A DNA stretch of 64,000 nt, taken from positions 42,284,001-42,348,000 of the forward strand of contig OZ231128.1 of NCBI GenBank assembly GCA_965153355.1. Direction: 5' to 3'. This document shows positions 17,849 to 29,076 of this stretch, in pieces. A program made the translations under genes and the position numbers. The notes beneath the pieces are model-generated. The model saw only the letters and a list, made by a program, of their open reading frames with translations, was not told the origin of the DNA and ran no database searches. Each line of letters opens with the position of its first letter. Position 1 is the first letter of the stretch. The stretch comes from Flaccisagitta enflata (lineage: Eukaryota; Chaetognatha; Sagittoidea; Aphragmophora).

Positions 17849-19108
17849 ATGAGTTGCGGGAGTTGTGGCGTTCCTTACATGGCTCTGAACTCAAAGGGTG
17901 CCGTTATCAATGGCATTGTCCAGATGGTCGCCGGCGCCGTTGCCCTCATCTTCGGCATCGGCTTTTCCGTATTCCCTTCCGGTAATAGGAACTTCTCCAC
18001 GCTATCGATCGTTCGTCCCGGCGCGTGGTGTGGCTCGCTTTTCATCATCGGCGGCATCGTCATGTTCATCGCCGGATGGAGACACAACTTTTGTTGCACC
18101 ATCGGCGCTCTCGTTATCGCCATCATCAACATCATTTTCAGCTATGATTTTTTCGGCTCAGTCATCTTCGAATATTCGATGAAAGAGTTGATTTATGGCT
18201 GCGGGCGCTGGGAGGGTTTGAATCCGTTAAAAGATTGTTCCGATGGCCATTATCCAATCGCGGTATTCATGTTAGCCGCTTCGATTCTCGCCGCATTCGC
18301 CGAAATGTTTTCTGTCATATGGGCCCTCGTCATCACTTGCCAAGCGCTTCGTCGAGGAGGATGCAGCGGCGGAGCCAGAGCCACGACAACGCCGGAAGTA
18401 CACAGAAACGTCAAGGCGCAAAACAATTCCCTGCGCTTGAATTGGATGAGTCAGTTGGCATCGACGATCGTCTCCGCCATCGCCACCGTCATCATTCTCT
18501 TTATCGTCGCTTACGGAGTTCAAAGCGGCCAACACGATCGTCGTTTACTCCCTCTACAGAAGATGGCGATGTCGTTGTGGTGCGCGCCTCTTTATTTGAT
18601 CGCCGCCTTTTGTGGTTTCCGCGCGTGGAGATTCGGCGAAAATTCGTCGCTGATCTCCTTCTTGGTTCTCAACATCCTTCAACTCCCGTCGTGTCTCTCC
18701 GAATTGGGGTTTTCCACTCTCGTCGTAAGCCGTCGTTTGGAGTTCGAGGATGATTTTGCCATCGTCAACCACATCAAAGCCGAATACGTCGTGGCTGATA
18801 ACGCATATCGATTCCAACCGGCGTTGATCACATTCCACGCCATCGTGATCATGTCCGCCGTCCTTCACTTCTGCTTCGCCATTTGGGGCATCATCGCCGC
18901 CGCCATCGCCATACTTCGAGACAACGCTTGCAATTGCGGAAGATGCTGCGGGTGTTACTACAACGCTGAAGATGATGATCACGACCACACAGAAGTCTAT
19001 TACGTGGCTTCATCAGCGTCAGCGCCAATTGTCAGTAACGCGGTTGCAGCGGATGTCGTGGATCATCCACCTAACTATCTGGAGGCAGTCAACATAAATC
19101 GCGTTTAA
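17849..19108 (+). CDS. eight-helix membrane protein built of two CD20/MS4A-like four-helix modules
   Basis: Intronless 419-residue frame; ATG at 17849 in a purine-rich context (GCGAGAAGATGA). Hydrophobic segments at about 18-42, 58-77, 82-103 and 136-165 form a first four-helix module; 203-224, 241-258, 268-294 and 325-357 form a second. The second helices align as GAWCGSLFIIGG (58-69) and SLWCAPLYLIAAF (242-254), which suggests an internal duplication. The first module resembles the CD20/MS4A-like fold (a GxxQ helix 1, then PxWCGSxFIIGG), but I give this as family-level resemblance only. A Cys cluster follows helix 8 (CNCGRCCGC, 361-369), then an acidic/His stretch and a tail with PPNY (407-410), a PPxY motif of the kind bound by WW domains of NEDD4-type ligases. 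Predicted cell or endomembrane location. A poly(A) signal lies 389 bp downstream. The last 38 codons and the 3' region are duplicated at 23392. Confidence 0.8.
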   Translation: MSCGSCGVPYMALNSKGAVINGIVQMVAGAVALIFGIGFSVFPSGNRNFSTLSIVRPGAWCGSLFIIGGIVMFIAGWRHNFCCTIGALVIAIINIIFSYDFFGSVIFEYSMKELIYGCGRWEGLNPLKDCSDGHYPIAVFMLAASILAAFAEMFSVIWALVITCQALRRGGCSGGARATTTPEVHRNVKAQNNSLRLNWMSQLASTIVSAIATVIILFIVAYGVQSGQHDRRLLPLQKMAMSLWCAPLYLIAAFCGFRAWRFGENSSLISFLVLNILQLPSCLSELGFSTLVVSRRLEFEDDFAIVNHIKAEYVVADNAYRFQPALITFHAIVIMSAVLHFCFAIWGIIAAAIAILRDNACNCGRCCGCYYNAEDDDHDHTEVYYVASSASAPIVSNAVAADVVDHPPNYLEAVNINRV

Positions 19109-19496
19109 TATGAACCTGCGGAAAATTGGATGATTATGTCTAAATTCTTATTTTAAAAGATGGCAAAAATTAGATTTTCTTCTAATCGATGATGAAATTG
19201 ATGAATGTTTACAACACATTTAATGCTACACTTTTTCTGCTTTTATGATAAACTTATTCTAAAATTTTTAGCCGTTTTAAAACATCAAAAATTGCCCTTT
19301 ATTGCCATTGTCAGTTTTTTGGGCGAAAACTTGATAACAATATGAGCAGGCCCTAATTTAGTGATTCGGTTGAGCGTGCACGCCGGGCATGCTCCTCACA
19401 ATTTTAGCGTGCCCGGTTTTCAAACTCATTTTCCATTCACATTTGATTTCATCATAAAAGCGATTCTCTTAGGATATGCGCATTCATTCAGCAAAG

Positions 19497-19502
19497 AATA
19501 AA
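19497..19502 (+). terminator. poly(A) signal of the tetraspan gene
   Basis: AATAAA about 390 bp after the stop codon, the first canonical signal in the 3' region. An exact copy lies at 23897-23902 in the duplicate. Confidence 0.5.
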
Positions 19503-19960
19503 CACATAACGCGGAATTATTCAAATGTTGTTGCTTGTAAGCCATTATGTTTGATCTACAGATTTAAGCAATTTCTTTATGAAAAGATGAACAAATGAAC
19601 TAATGAACCATGGAGTGAATGAAAGAAACTGAGGTTGATGATTCGTTTTCCTGTATAAAAAAAAATCCACAAAATTCTTTTTTTTTTCTTTTTTTTTTTT
19701 GAAGAATGAATTACGTTCTGCATGACTGAATGAAAAAATGACGAATTTATGAATAAAAGAAAGAAAGAAAAAAAAGAAAGGGAGAAAGAAAGACAGAGAA
19801 AAAAAAGAGAGGAAGAGGGAAAAAATAAAGAGAGAAAAAAAGAAAGTAATAAAGAAAGAGAGAAGGAAAGAGAAAATAGAAAGAAAGAATGAAGGAAGGA
19901 ATGCATGGATGGATGGTCAAATGAAAGAATCAACCAAATTAATAAGAAAAGAAAGAAAGA

Positions 19961-20236
19961 AACAAGCCCGACCGGGCAATGATGCGTCCGGGCTGTGTCT
20001 CTGCTTGTATTGAACATGTGACAGATGGACGAACAGATGGGTGAAGTAGTAAAGGAGGCTCTCAAAACATGTTGGTTGATAATTTGTTTTAGTATAGAAT
20101 CTCACCGTGGCCAAAAACAGCTGAGAAACGCGGTTTTTCGGACAGACGGACGGACGAACAGACCGACGGACGGACGGACGGACGAACAGACCGACGGACG
20201 GACGGACAAGTAGCGAGAGTTTGAGAACATCTAAAA
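19961..20236 (+). mobile_element. family H element, 3' stem damaged (duplication copy 1)
   Basis: AACAAGCCCGACCGGGCAAT start, then ATGATGCGTC, the long H spacer ('gaatctcaccgtggcc') and a (GGAC/AGAC)n tract. The end is GTAGCGAGAGTTTGAGAACATCTAAAA, where the stem present in the other copy (24379-24639) has decayed. Confidence 0.7.
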
Positions 20237-20378
20237 GAAAGAAGAAAGAGTAGAAAGAAAAGGAAAGAGAAAGAAAGAAAAAAGAAGAAAGAAAGAAAGA
20301 AAGAGAAGAAAGAAAGAAAGTAGGGAAATGAAAGAAAGAAAGAAAAAGAAAGAAAAAAAGAAAGAAAGAAAGAAAGAA

Positions 20379-20414
<36 letters not shown>

Positions 20415-20425
20415 AAAAAAAAGAA
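20237..20425. repeat. (GAAA)n microsatellite, short allele-like copy
   Basis: Imperfect GAAA/AAGA run. The equivalent in copy 2 is about 350 bp, so this tract accounts for most of the length difference between duplicates. Confidence 0.93.
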
Positions 20426-20934
20426 TGAAACAATGAAGGAGGTCATTAGCTCAATTCGTTTCTGAAACAACAGATCTTCAAAGAGGATGCTTTGTAGGTG
20501 CGACAAAGCACCTCTATAACTGGCTGTGTCCGTTGGTTGGTCGGGTACGGTCTAGTAGGCCTAAGATACTTAGTCCTAGGGTTTTACAGTCCTAGGGTCT
20601 AACTGTCCTAAGGTCTAGTAGTCCTAGAGTCTATTAGTACTAGGGTTTACTAGTCCTAAAAACAATGTTGAGTAGTCCTAAAGGGAATAAATACGGAGGG
20701 TCTGATAGTCCAAAAGTAAAGGTTTTTCAGTACTAAGGTCCAGTAGTCCTAGGGTCGACTAGTCCTAAAGGAGCAGGTCTACTAGTCCTAACTGATGGCT
20801 GATATACACCTATATAGTTAGGTCTAATAGACTCTGTCACAGTTTACTAGTCCTAAATTAAAGATTGTCTGCTTGAGAGTTGATCTCATTATTAGGACTA
20901 GTAGACCTTGGCTAAGGGTTTGTTAGTCCTAATC

Positions 20935-21101
20935 AACAAGGCCGGATACACGGCCATCAGTTGCGGACGGGTGGGCTGGGGCAGAAATGCGCGTTTTCTC
21001 ACTTTTCAACTCGATCACTATGGACCGACCAACCGACCAACCGACCAACCGACCAACCGACGGACAAAGCCTCTTATAGAGTTGCGTGTCCGCAACTAAA
21101 A
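20935..21101 (+). mobile_element. family A element nested in the B element (copy 1)
   Basis: AACAAGGCCGGATACACGGCC, AGTTGCGGAC, 'gaaatgcgcgttttctcac', (CCGACCAA)n and GAGTTGCGTGTCCGCAACTAAAA. Confidence 0.88.
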
Positions 21102-21103
21102 CA

Positions 21104-21352
21104 AGTGACGCGGGGTCACAATATCGTTGCGGACGGGTGGGCAGGGGCAGCCAACCACCAGCCTCACCCCAACCTCCTTCCCACACACTAACATACACCA
21201 ACAAATATTCAATGACAACTGCGGCATCGTAAATGCGCGTTTCTCGTGTTTTCAACTCGAGCGTGACGGACCGACGGACCGACGGACCGACCAACGGACG
21301 GACGGACCGACGGACAAAGCCTCGTATAGAGTTGCGTGTCCGCAACTAAAAA
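21104..21352 (+). mobile_element. family A' element nested beside it (copy 1)
   Basis: Starts with the alternative 5' hairpin GTGACGCGGGGTCAC, then GTTGCGGACGGGTGGGC, a longer C-rich spacer, (CGGA/CCGA)n and GAGTTGCGTGTCCGCAACTAAAAA. It keeps the A 3' end with a different 5' end. Confidence 0.82.
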
Positions 21353-21360
21353 GATAAATC

Positions 21361-21990
21361 AAGCATTTAGGACTAGTAGACCCTGTAACAGGATTTACTA
21401 GTCCTAAAAAGTCAATGGACAAAATATTATAGGTGTATATATGATGCCATTAGCTTTGGTCCAACTTCTTTAAAATAAATGAAATATTATATGAATTAAT
21501 TAGATAAATACACCTATACTGTTTTATCCATTGACTGAAATTTGAAGATATCTTATTATTAGGATTAATAGACTCTGGCTAAGGGTTTGTTAGTTCTAAT
21601 CAAGAAAGGGCAGATCAAGTATTTAGGTCTAGTAGACCCTGTCACAGGGTTTACTAGTCCTAAATAAGAAAGGGAGAAATCAAATATTTAGGACTAGTAG
21701 ACCCTGTCACAGGGTTTACTAGTCCTAAATAAGAAAGGGAGAAATCAAATATTTAGGTCTAGAAGACCCTGTCACAGGGTTTACTAGTCCTAAATAAGAA
21801 AAGGCAAATCAAGCATTTAGGACTAGTAGACCCTGTTACAGGGTTTACTAGTCCTAAATTAAAGATTTTGTACTTGTAAGTTGATCTTATTCTTAGGACT
21901 GGTAGACCCTAGTTATGGGTTTGTTAGTCCTAATTAAGAATGAGCGACTCAAATATTTAGGACAAGTACACCCTGTTATAAGGTTTACTA
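21361..21990. repeat. 66-bp tandem hairpin repeats (copy 1)
   Basis: Each unit contains the palindrome TTTAGGACTAGTAGACCCTG/ CAGGGTTTACTAGTCCTAAA followed by 'taagaaagggagaaatcaa'. The best units start near 21628, 21694 and 21760 (66-bp period). Confidence 0.85.
21410..21536. mobile_element. 127-bp family F foldback (copy 1)
   Basis: AGTCAATGGACAAAATATTA with GGTGTAT at the left is inverse to ATACACCTATACTGTTTTAT plus CCATTGACT at the right. It is almost all arm. Confidence 0.7.
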
Positions 21991-21998
21991 CTCCTAAA

Positions 21999-22322
21999 CA
22001 GTCAGTAGACAAAATATTTTTAAGTATGTATATTATACCATTACTTCAGATCTAACTACTTGAAAATCAACAAATTATCTTATGCAATGATTAGTGGTGG
22101 AGATTATTTTTGGCTATAAACTGATAAATAAAATGTTAAAGCAGGCTTTAACTAACAACCAGTTGTGCTTACATTACAGTTAGCTTTAATATTTTTGGTA
22201 AAATTACAGCAAGCTGTAATGTAAATCCCAGGTTATTTCATACATTATCTTATTCTTTTTCAAGAAATTAAATCAAAGTTAATGTTATGATAAATACATC
22301 TATAGTGTTTTGTCTATTTATT
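21999..22322. mobile_element. family F foldback (copy 1)
   Basis: CAGTCAGTAGACAAAATATT left tip; right tip CTATAGTGTTTTGTCTATTTA. The interior contains mirrored 'acagttagcttta' and 'acagcaagctgtaat' modules. Confidence 0.6.
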
Positions 22323-22925
22323 GTAAATTGAAGGCCTTTCTGTTAGGACTTACCATGTCAATCATTCAACAACATAATTGATCTCAGCATTTTTCTTTAG
22401 GACTAGTAAACTCTTTCACAACCAATATTCAGTATCAGCCAGGATAACTTTTACCTTTAGGACTACAAAACCCTCCTCTTAGGACTAGAGGACCCACTCA
22501 TTTGTTTAGGACTAGTAGAGCTTAGAATTAATGGACCCTATACCCAAGTTGCTTTTAGGACTTATAGACCCCAAACTTAGGACTATCTGACCCTTCTATA
22601 TCAAATGCTTTAGGACTAGAAAACCCTAGGACTAAAAAACCTTAGGACTAATTAATCTTAGGACTAGTAGTCCCTGGGACTAACGGGTCTTAGTACCAAG
22701 TATCTTAGGACTAATAGGAGGTTCCTGGTTGGTCTGTTGGTCGGGTAACGCATTCGTTCAAAGATCCACGCGTCGCACCTTATTGGCCTACTTGGCCTTG
22801 TTTGAGAATGAAAGCATTACCCCGTCGTTTTTGCCGGCTTTTTGAAAAGAAGCAGAACCTTCGAACGCATTAACTCAGAACCTTGAAATTTGGTATGGAC
22901 TATGGAGACTTGGGGGGGGGGGGTG

Positions 22926-23090
22926 AAGCTACACAACACTGTGTTGGTCCGTCAGTCTATCTGTTGGTCCGTCCGTCTGTTGGTCCGTCCATCCATCCGT
23001 CGGAAACATTTCATTAATTGCGAGCAGTTTTTGCATAACTGCCCCTGGCCGACCATTCGCGATTAGGGTGCCGTGTTATTTGGTGGTAAT
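22926..23090 (-). mobile_element. diverged hairpin-ended element (A-like), copy 1
   Basis: A GGTCCGTCAGTC/GTCCGTCC tract, 'gttttgcataactgcccctg', a degenerate CGCGATTAGGGTGCCGTGTT end. The 3' stem is not clear. It is repeated at about 27500-27635. Confidence 0.5.
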
Positions 23091-23337
23091 CAATCATGAA
23101 CTAACGAGCTAGCTGTTTTTGCCTGCCGATTCACAGGCTTTTTGACTAACTCAATTTGTTACTCGACCGTGACTGTGCTTCATCAATACCATGAAAACTT
23201 CAATAATCAGGATTTAGAACACTCACAGAGTATCAAAATGATATCAGGAGTTGGGTTTTGTCTTTCAGCGTTTGGTCTTCTCTGCTAATCCAGGAATCTC
23301 GAATAACAAATTCAAATTTCAAACAGATGAGACCAAT

Positions 23338-23508
23338 ATGGCACCAATCTGGTATTTCAATCCAAAGTCATACGGAAATGGCATATGTTTTGAAGTCTAT
23401 TTCGTGGCTTCATCAGCGTCAGCGCCAATTGTCAGTAACGCGGTTGCAGCGGATGTCGTGGATCATCCACCTAACTATCTGGAGGCAGTCAACATAAATC
23501 GCGTTTAA
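23338..23508 (+). pseudogene. duplicated tetraspan tail fused to upstream repeat sequence
   Basis: The duplication places the last 38 codons of the tetraspan gene (from E382; one Y-to-F change) in frame after 18 codons that start ATGGCACCAATCTGG. The result is a 56-residue ATG frame ending in the same PPNY tail, stop and 3' region. It lacks every membrane helix. It is probably a non-functional fragment, but the frame is intact across the junction. Confidence 0.6.
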
Positions 23509-24378
23509 TATGAACCTGCGGAAAATTGGATGATTATGTCTAAATTCTTATTTTAAAAGATGGCAAAAATTAGATTTTCTTCTAATCGATGATGAAATTG
23601 ATGAATGTTTACAACACATTTAATGCTACACTTTTTCTGCTTTTATGATAAACTTATTCTAAAATTTTTAGCCGTTTTAAAACATCAAAAATTGCCCTTT
23701 ATTGCCATTGTCAGTTTTTTGGGCGAAAACTTGATAACAATATGAGCAGGCCCTAATTTAGTGATTCGGTTGAGCGTGCACGCCGGGCACGCTCCTCACA
23801 ATTTTAGCGTGCCCGGTTTTCAAACTCATTTTCCATTCACATTTGATTTCATCATAAAAGCGATTCTCTTAGGATATGCGCATTCATTCAGCAAAGAATA
23901 AACACATAACGCGGAATTATTCAAATGTTGTCGCTTGTAAGCCATTATGTTTGATCTACAGATTTAAGCAATTTCTTTATGAAAAGATGAACAAATGAAC
24001 TAATGAACCATGGAGTGAATGAAAGAAACTGAGGTTGATGATTCGTTTTCCTGTATAAAAAAAAAATCCACAAAATTCTTTTTTTTTTCTTTTTTTTTTT
24101 GAAGAATGAATTACGTTCTGCATGACTGAATGAAAAAATGACGAATTTATGAATAAAAGAAAGAAAGAAAAAAAAGAACGGGAGAAAGAAAAAAAAAGGG
24201 AGAAAGAAAGACAGAGAAAAAAAAGAGAGAAAGAGGGAAAAAAGAAAGAGAGAAAGAAAGAAAGTAATAAAGAAAGAGAGAAGGAAAGAGAAAATAGAAA
24301 GAAAGAATGAAGGAAGGAATGCATGGATGGATGGACAAATCAAAGAATCAACCAAATTGATAAGAAAAGAAAGAAAGA

Positions 24379-24639
24379 AACAAGCCCGACCGGGCAATGA
24401 TGCGTCTGGGCTGTCTCTGCGTGTATTGATCATGCGACAGATGGACGAACAGACGGGTGAAGCAGTAAAGGAGGCTCTCAAAACATGTTGGTTGATAATT
24501 TGTTTTAGTATAGAATCTCACCGTGGCCAAAAACAGCTGAGAAACGCGGTTTTTCGGACAGACGGACGGACGGACGGACGAACAGACCGACGGACGGACC
24601 GACAACCCTCTTATAGAGATGCGAGGATGCATCTAAAAA
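24379..24639 (+). mobile_element. family H hairpin-ended element, complete (copy 2)
   Basis: AACAAGCCCGACCGGGC, ATGATGCGTC, 'agaatctcaccgtggcc', (GGAC)n, CAACCCTCTTATAGAG, then the stem ATGCGAGGATGCAT and CTAAAAA. Confidence 0.82.
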
Positions 24640-24646
24640 GGAAGGC

Positions 24647-25000
<354 letters not shown>

Positions 25001-25058
25001 AATGAAGGAGGTCATTAGCTCAATTCGTTTACGAGCAACAGTCTTCCAAAGAGGATGC

Positions 25059-27362
25059 TTTGTAGGTGCGACAAAGCACCTCTATAACTGGCTGTGTCCG
25101 TTGGTTGGTCGGGTACGGTCTAGTAGGCCTAAGATACTTAGTCCTAGGGTTTTACAGTCCTAGGGTCTAACTGTCCTAAGGTCTAGTAGTCCTAGAGTCT
25201 ATTAGTACTAGGGTTTACTAGTCCTAAAAACAACGTTGAGTAGTCCTAAAGGGAATAAATACGGAGGGTCTGATAGTCCAAAAGTAAAGGTTTTTCAGTA
25301 CTAAGGTCCAGTAGTCCTAGGGTCGACTAGTCCTAAAGGAGCAGGTCTACTAGTCCTAACTGATGGCTGATATACACCTATATAGTTAGGTCTAATAGAC
25401 TCTGTCACGGTTTACTAGTCCTAAATTAAAGATTGTCTGCTTGAGAGTTGATCTCATTATTAGGACTAGTAGACCTTGGCTAAGGGTTTGTTAGTCCTAA
25501 TCAACAAGGCCGGATACACGGCCATCAGTTGCGGACGGGTGGGCAGGGGCAGAAATGCGCGTTTTCCCACTTTTCAACTCGATCACCATGGACCGACCAA
25601 CCGACCAACCGACGGACAAAGCCTCTTATAGAGTTGCGTGTCCGCAACTGAAACAAGTGACGCGGGGTCACAATATCGTTGCGGACGGGTGGGCAGGGGC
25701 AGCCAACCACCAGCCTCACCCCAACCTCCTTCCCACACACTAACATACACCAACAAATATTCAATGACAACTGCGGCATCGTAAATGCGCGTTTCTCGTG
25801 TTTTCAACTCGAGCGTGACGGACCGACGGACCGACGGACCGACCAACGGACGGACGGACGGACGGACCGACGGACAAAGCCTCGTATAGAGTTGCGTGTC
25901 CGCAACTAAAAAGATAAATCAAGCATTTAGGACTAGTAGACCCTGTAACAGGATTTACTAGTCCTAAAAAGTCAATGGACAAAATATTATAGGTGTATAT
26001 ATGATGCCATTAGCTTTGGTCCAACTTCTTTAAAATAAATGAAATATTATATGAATTAATTAGATAAATACACCTATACTGTTTTATCCATTGACTGAAA
26101 TTTGAAGATATCTTATTATTAGGATTAATAGACTCTGGCTAAGGGTTTGTTAGTCCTAATCAAGAAAGGGCAGATCAAGTATTTAGGTCTAGTAGACCCT
26201 GTCACAGGGTTTACTAGTCCTAAATAAGAAAGGGAGAAATCAAATATTTAGGACTAGTAGACCCTGTCACAGGGTTTACTAGTCCTAAATAAGAAAGGGA
26301 GAAATCAAATATTTAGGTCTAGAAGACCCTGTCACAGGGTTTACTAGTCCTAAATAAGAAAAGGCAAATCAAGCATTTAGGACTAGTAGACCCTGTTACA
26401 GGGTTTACTAGTCCTAAATTAAAGATTTTGTACTTGTAAGTTGATCTTATTCTTAGGACTGGTAGACCCTAGTTATGGGTTTGTTAGTCCTAATTAAGAA
26501 TGAGCGACTCAAATATTTGGGACAAGTACACCCTGTTATAGGGTTTACTACTCCTAAACAGTCAGTAGACAAAATATTTTTAAGTATGTATATTATACCA
26601 TTACTTCAGATCTAACTACTTGAAAATCAACAAATTATCTTATGCAATGATTAGTGGTGGAGATTATTTTTGGCTATAAACTGATAAATAAAATGTTAAA
26701 GCAGGCTTTAACTAACAACCAGTTGTGCTTACATTACAGTTAGCTTTAATATTTTTGGTAAAATTACAGCAAGCTGTAATGTAAATCCCAGGTTATTTCA
26801 TACATTATCTTATTCTTTTTCAAGAAATTAAATCAAAGTTAATGTTATGATAAATACATCTATAGTGTTTTGTCTATTTATTGTAAATTGAAGGCCTTTC
26901 TGTTAGGACTTACCATGTCAATCATTCAACAACATAATTGATCTCAGCATTTTTCTTTAGGACTAATAAACTCTTTCACAACCAATATTCAGTATCAGCC
27001 AGGATAACTTTTACCTTTAGGACTACAAAACCCTCCTCTTAGGACTAGAGGACCCACTCATTTGTTTAGGACTAGTAGAGCTTAGAATTAATGGACCCTA
27101 TACCCAAGTTGCTTTTAGGACTTATAGACCCCAAACTTAGGAGTATCTGACCCTTCTATATCAAATGCTTTAGGACTAGAAAACCCTAGGACTAAAAAAC
27201 CTTAGGACTAATTAATCTTAGGACTAGTAGTCCCTGGGACTAACGGGTCTTAGTACCAAGTATCTTAGGACTAATAGGAGGTTCCTGGTTGGTCTGTTGG
27301 TCGGGTAATGCATTCGTTCAAAGATCCACGCGTCGCACCTTATTGGCCTACTTGGCCTTGTT
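25059..27362 (-). mobile_element. 2.3-kb family B element with TAGTCCTA palindromes (copy 2)
   Basis: Same structure as 20491-22802. Nested A (about 25503-25652) and A' (25655-25912) elements differ from copy 1 by loss or gain of CCGACCAA and CGGA units. F foldbacks recur at about 25970-26096 and 26559-26882. Confidence 0.8.
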
Positions 27363-27946
27363 TGAGAATGAAAGCATTACCCCGTCGTTTTTGCCGGCTT
27401 TTTGAAAAGAAGCAGAACCTTCGAACGCATTAACTCAGAACCTTGAAATTTGGTATGGACTATGAAGACTTGGGGGGGGTGAAGCTACACTACACTGTGT
27501 TGGTCCGTCAGTCTATCTGTTGGTCCGTCCGTCTGTTGGTCCGTCCATCTACCGTTGGAAACATTTCATTAATTGCGAGCAGTTTTTGCATAACTGCCCC
27601 TGGCCGACCATTCGCGATTAGGGTGCCGTGTTATTTGGTGGTAATCAATCATGAACTAACGAGCAAGCTGTTTTTGCCTGCCGATTCACAGGCTTTTTGA
27701 CTAACTCAATTTGTTACTCGACCGTGACCGTGCTTCATCAATACCATGAAAACTTCAATAATCAGGATTTAGAACACTCACAGAGTATCAAAATGATATC
27801 AGGAGTTGGGTTTTGTCTTTCAGCGTTTGGTCTTCTCTGCTAATCCAGGAATCTCGAATAACAAATTCAAATTTCAAACAGATAAGACCAATATGGCACC
27901 AATCTGGTATTTCAATCCAAAGTCATACGGAAATGGCATATGTTTT

Positions 27947-28600
27947 GCTTTCTCAATGTTATATATGGCGCTGTGCGTGAAGAAATTTTTTTTGACCAAT
28001 CACTCAAGCGCCCCAAATTTTCGTACAATTGAAGACATGAAAAGAAAAAAATGCCCAATTCCTCAAATGGCGGACAACCAACCAGATTTAACTTAATTCA
28101 GGCTGAGATAGATAGTGAACTGGGAGGAAAAAGTCAGAGAAACAATCTACTAATGATATAGTCTTACTAAAAACCAGGAAAGAATGCCCATCACCAAGCA
28201 GCGTTGTCTTCCACCAGCAATAGCACAAGGGGGATTAGATCGAAGGGGGGAGGGGCCGGGGGGGGGGGCTGGCCTCAGGGAAGGCTTATCCTCAAGCGGC
28301 ACATGGCTTTAATGGGGGATATGATTGAATGTCAGTATTGTTCGCACCGTTTTTGCCTTCATTATAATGTCAACATTGATATCATTTGGAAGTGCCATCT
28401 TGTTACGCTGAGCTCAATATGAGGTGGCAGTTTCAAAATGGCGGTTTAAACTTTTTTCTTGGCAATAATGTCATTTTCACCATTTTTGTCCCGTAACGTC
28501 CCCATGATGATGTCATTGTCATTATTTTCTCTAGAGCCAATGGCACACTTCTATTGGTTATCATCATCTTTGTTGTAGTCGTTATTTTTGTCGTCATTGT
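27947..28600. other. unique right flank of the duplication, no gene recognised
   Basis: Frame 27806-28096 starts at a non-ATG codon in repeat DNA and runs into this flank without a known motif. A run of G sits near 28240-28268. Nothing else is recognisable. Confidence 0.5.
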
Positions 28601-28601
28601 T

Positions 28602-28603
28602 GG

Positions 28604-28651
<48 letters not shown>

Positions 28652-28674
28652 CGTCGTTGTCGTTGTCGTTGTCG

Positions 28675-28706
<32 letters not shown>

Positions 28707-28708
28707 GA
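28602..28708. repeat. (GTT)n microsatellite with GTC interruptions
   Basis: About 35 triplets, downstream (3') of the minus-strand gene. Confidence 0.95.
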
Positions 28709-28810
28709 AATTGAAGACGGTGTTGTTGTAGTTGCAACTTGCTACTGTCGTTGACATCACTACTATTGATTTGGACACTGTGGTTGGCTGCTATGATGAT
28801 GCTGCCAATT

Positions 28811-28811
<1 letters not shown>

Positions 28812-28898
<87 letters not shown>

Positions 28899-28932
28899 GG
28901 TTGTTGTTGTTGTGGTTGATGTTGTTGTTGTG
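28812..28932. repeat. (GTT)n microsatellite
   Basis: About 40 triplets, pure to 28898, then GTG-interrupted. Confidence 0.95.
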
Positions 28933-29076
28933 TGGCGGTTGTGTTGAATGCCACCTCGTCACTCCATTTGTCATTTAGATTGTCATTATGATTGAGTATG
29001 TCGTGACAACATCTTTTTCAGCATTACGGTGACATCGTCAGTTTCTCCTCCGCATCATCAGTTCCTCCATTGTCAT

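Larger units (their letters stand above)
20491..22802 (-). mobile_element. 2.3-kb family B element loaded with TAGTCCTA palindromes (copy 1)
   Basis: The ends are exactly those of the small B elements: TAGGTGCGACAAAGCACCTC, TATAACTGGCTGTGTCCG and GGTTGGTCGGG at the left; GGTTGGTCTGTTGGTCGGG, 'gcattcgttcaaagatcca', GTCGCACCT and TTGGCCTACTTGGCCTTGTT at the right. Between the two GGTC tracts lie about 2.2 kb of cargo. The left half carries TAGTCCTA in one orientation, the right half TAGGACTA, so the cargo is itself a foldback (AAGATACTTAGTCCTA near 20570 against TAGGACTA..AGTATCTT near 22700). Nested A, A' and F elements sit inside. No protein-coding frame. Confidence 0.8.
18992..23391 (+). repeat. 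4.40-kb tandem duplication, copy 1
   Basis: Begins at GAAGTCTATTACGTGGC inside the tetraspan gene and runs to the point where the same sequence (GAAGTCTATTTCGTGGC) restarts at 23392. Landmarks are offset by exactly 4400 bp over the first several hundred bases. Differences are sparse single-base changes and microsatellite length, so the event looks recent. Confidence 0.93.
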
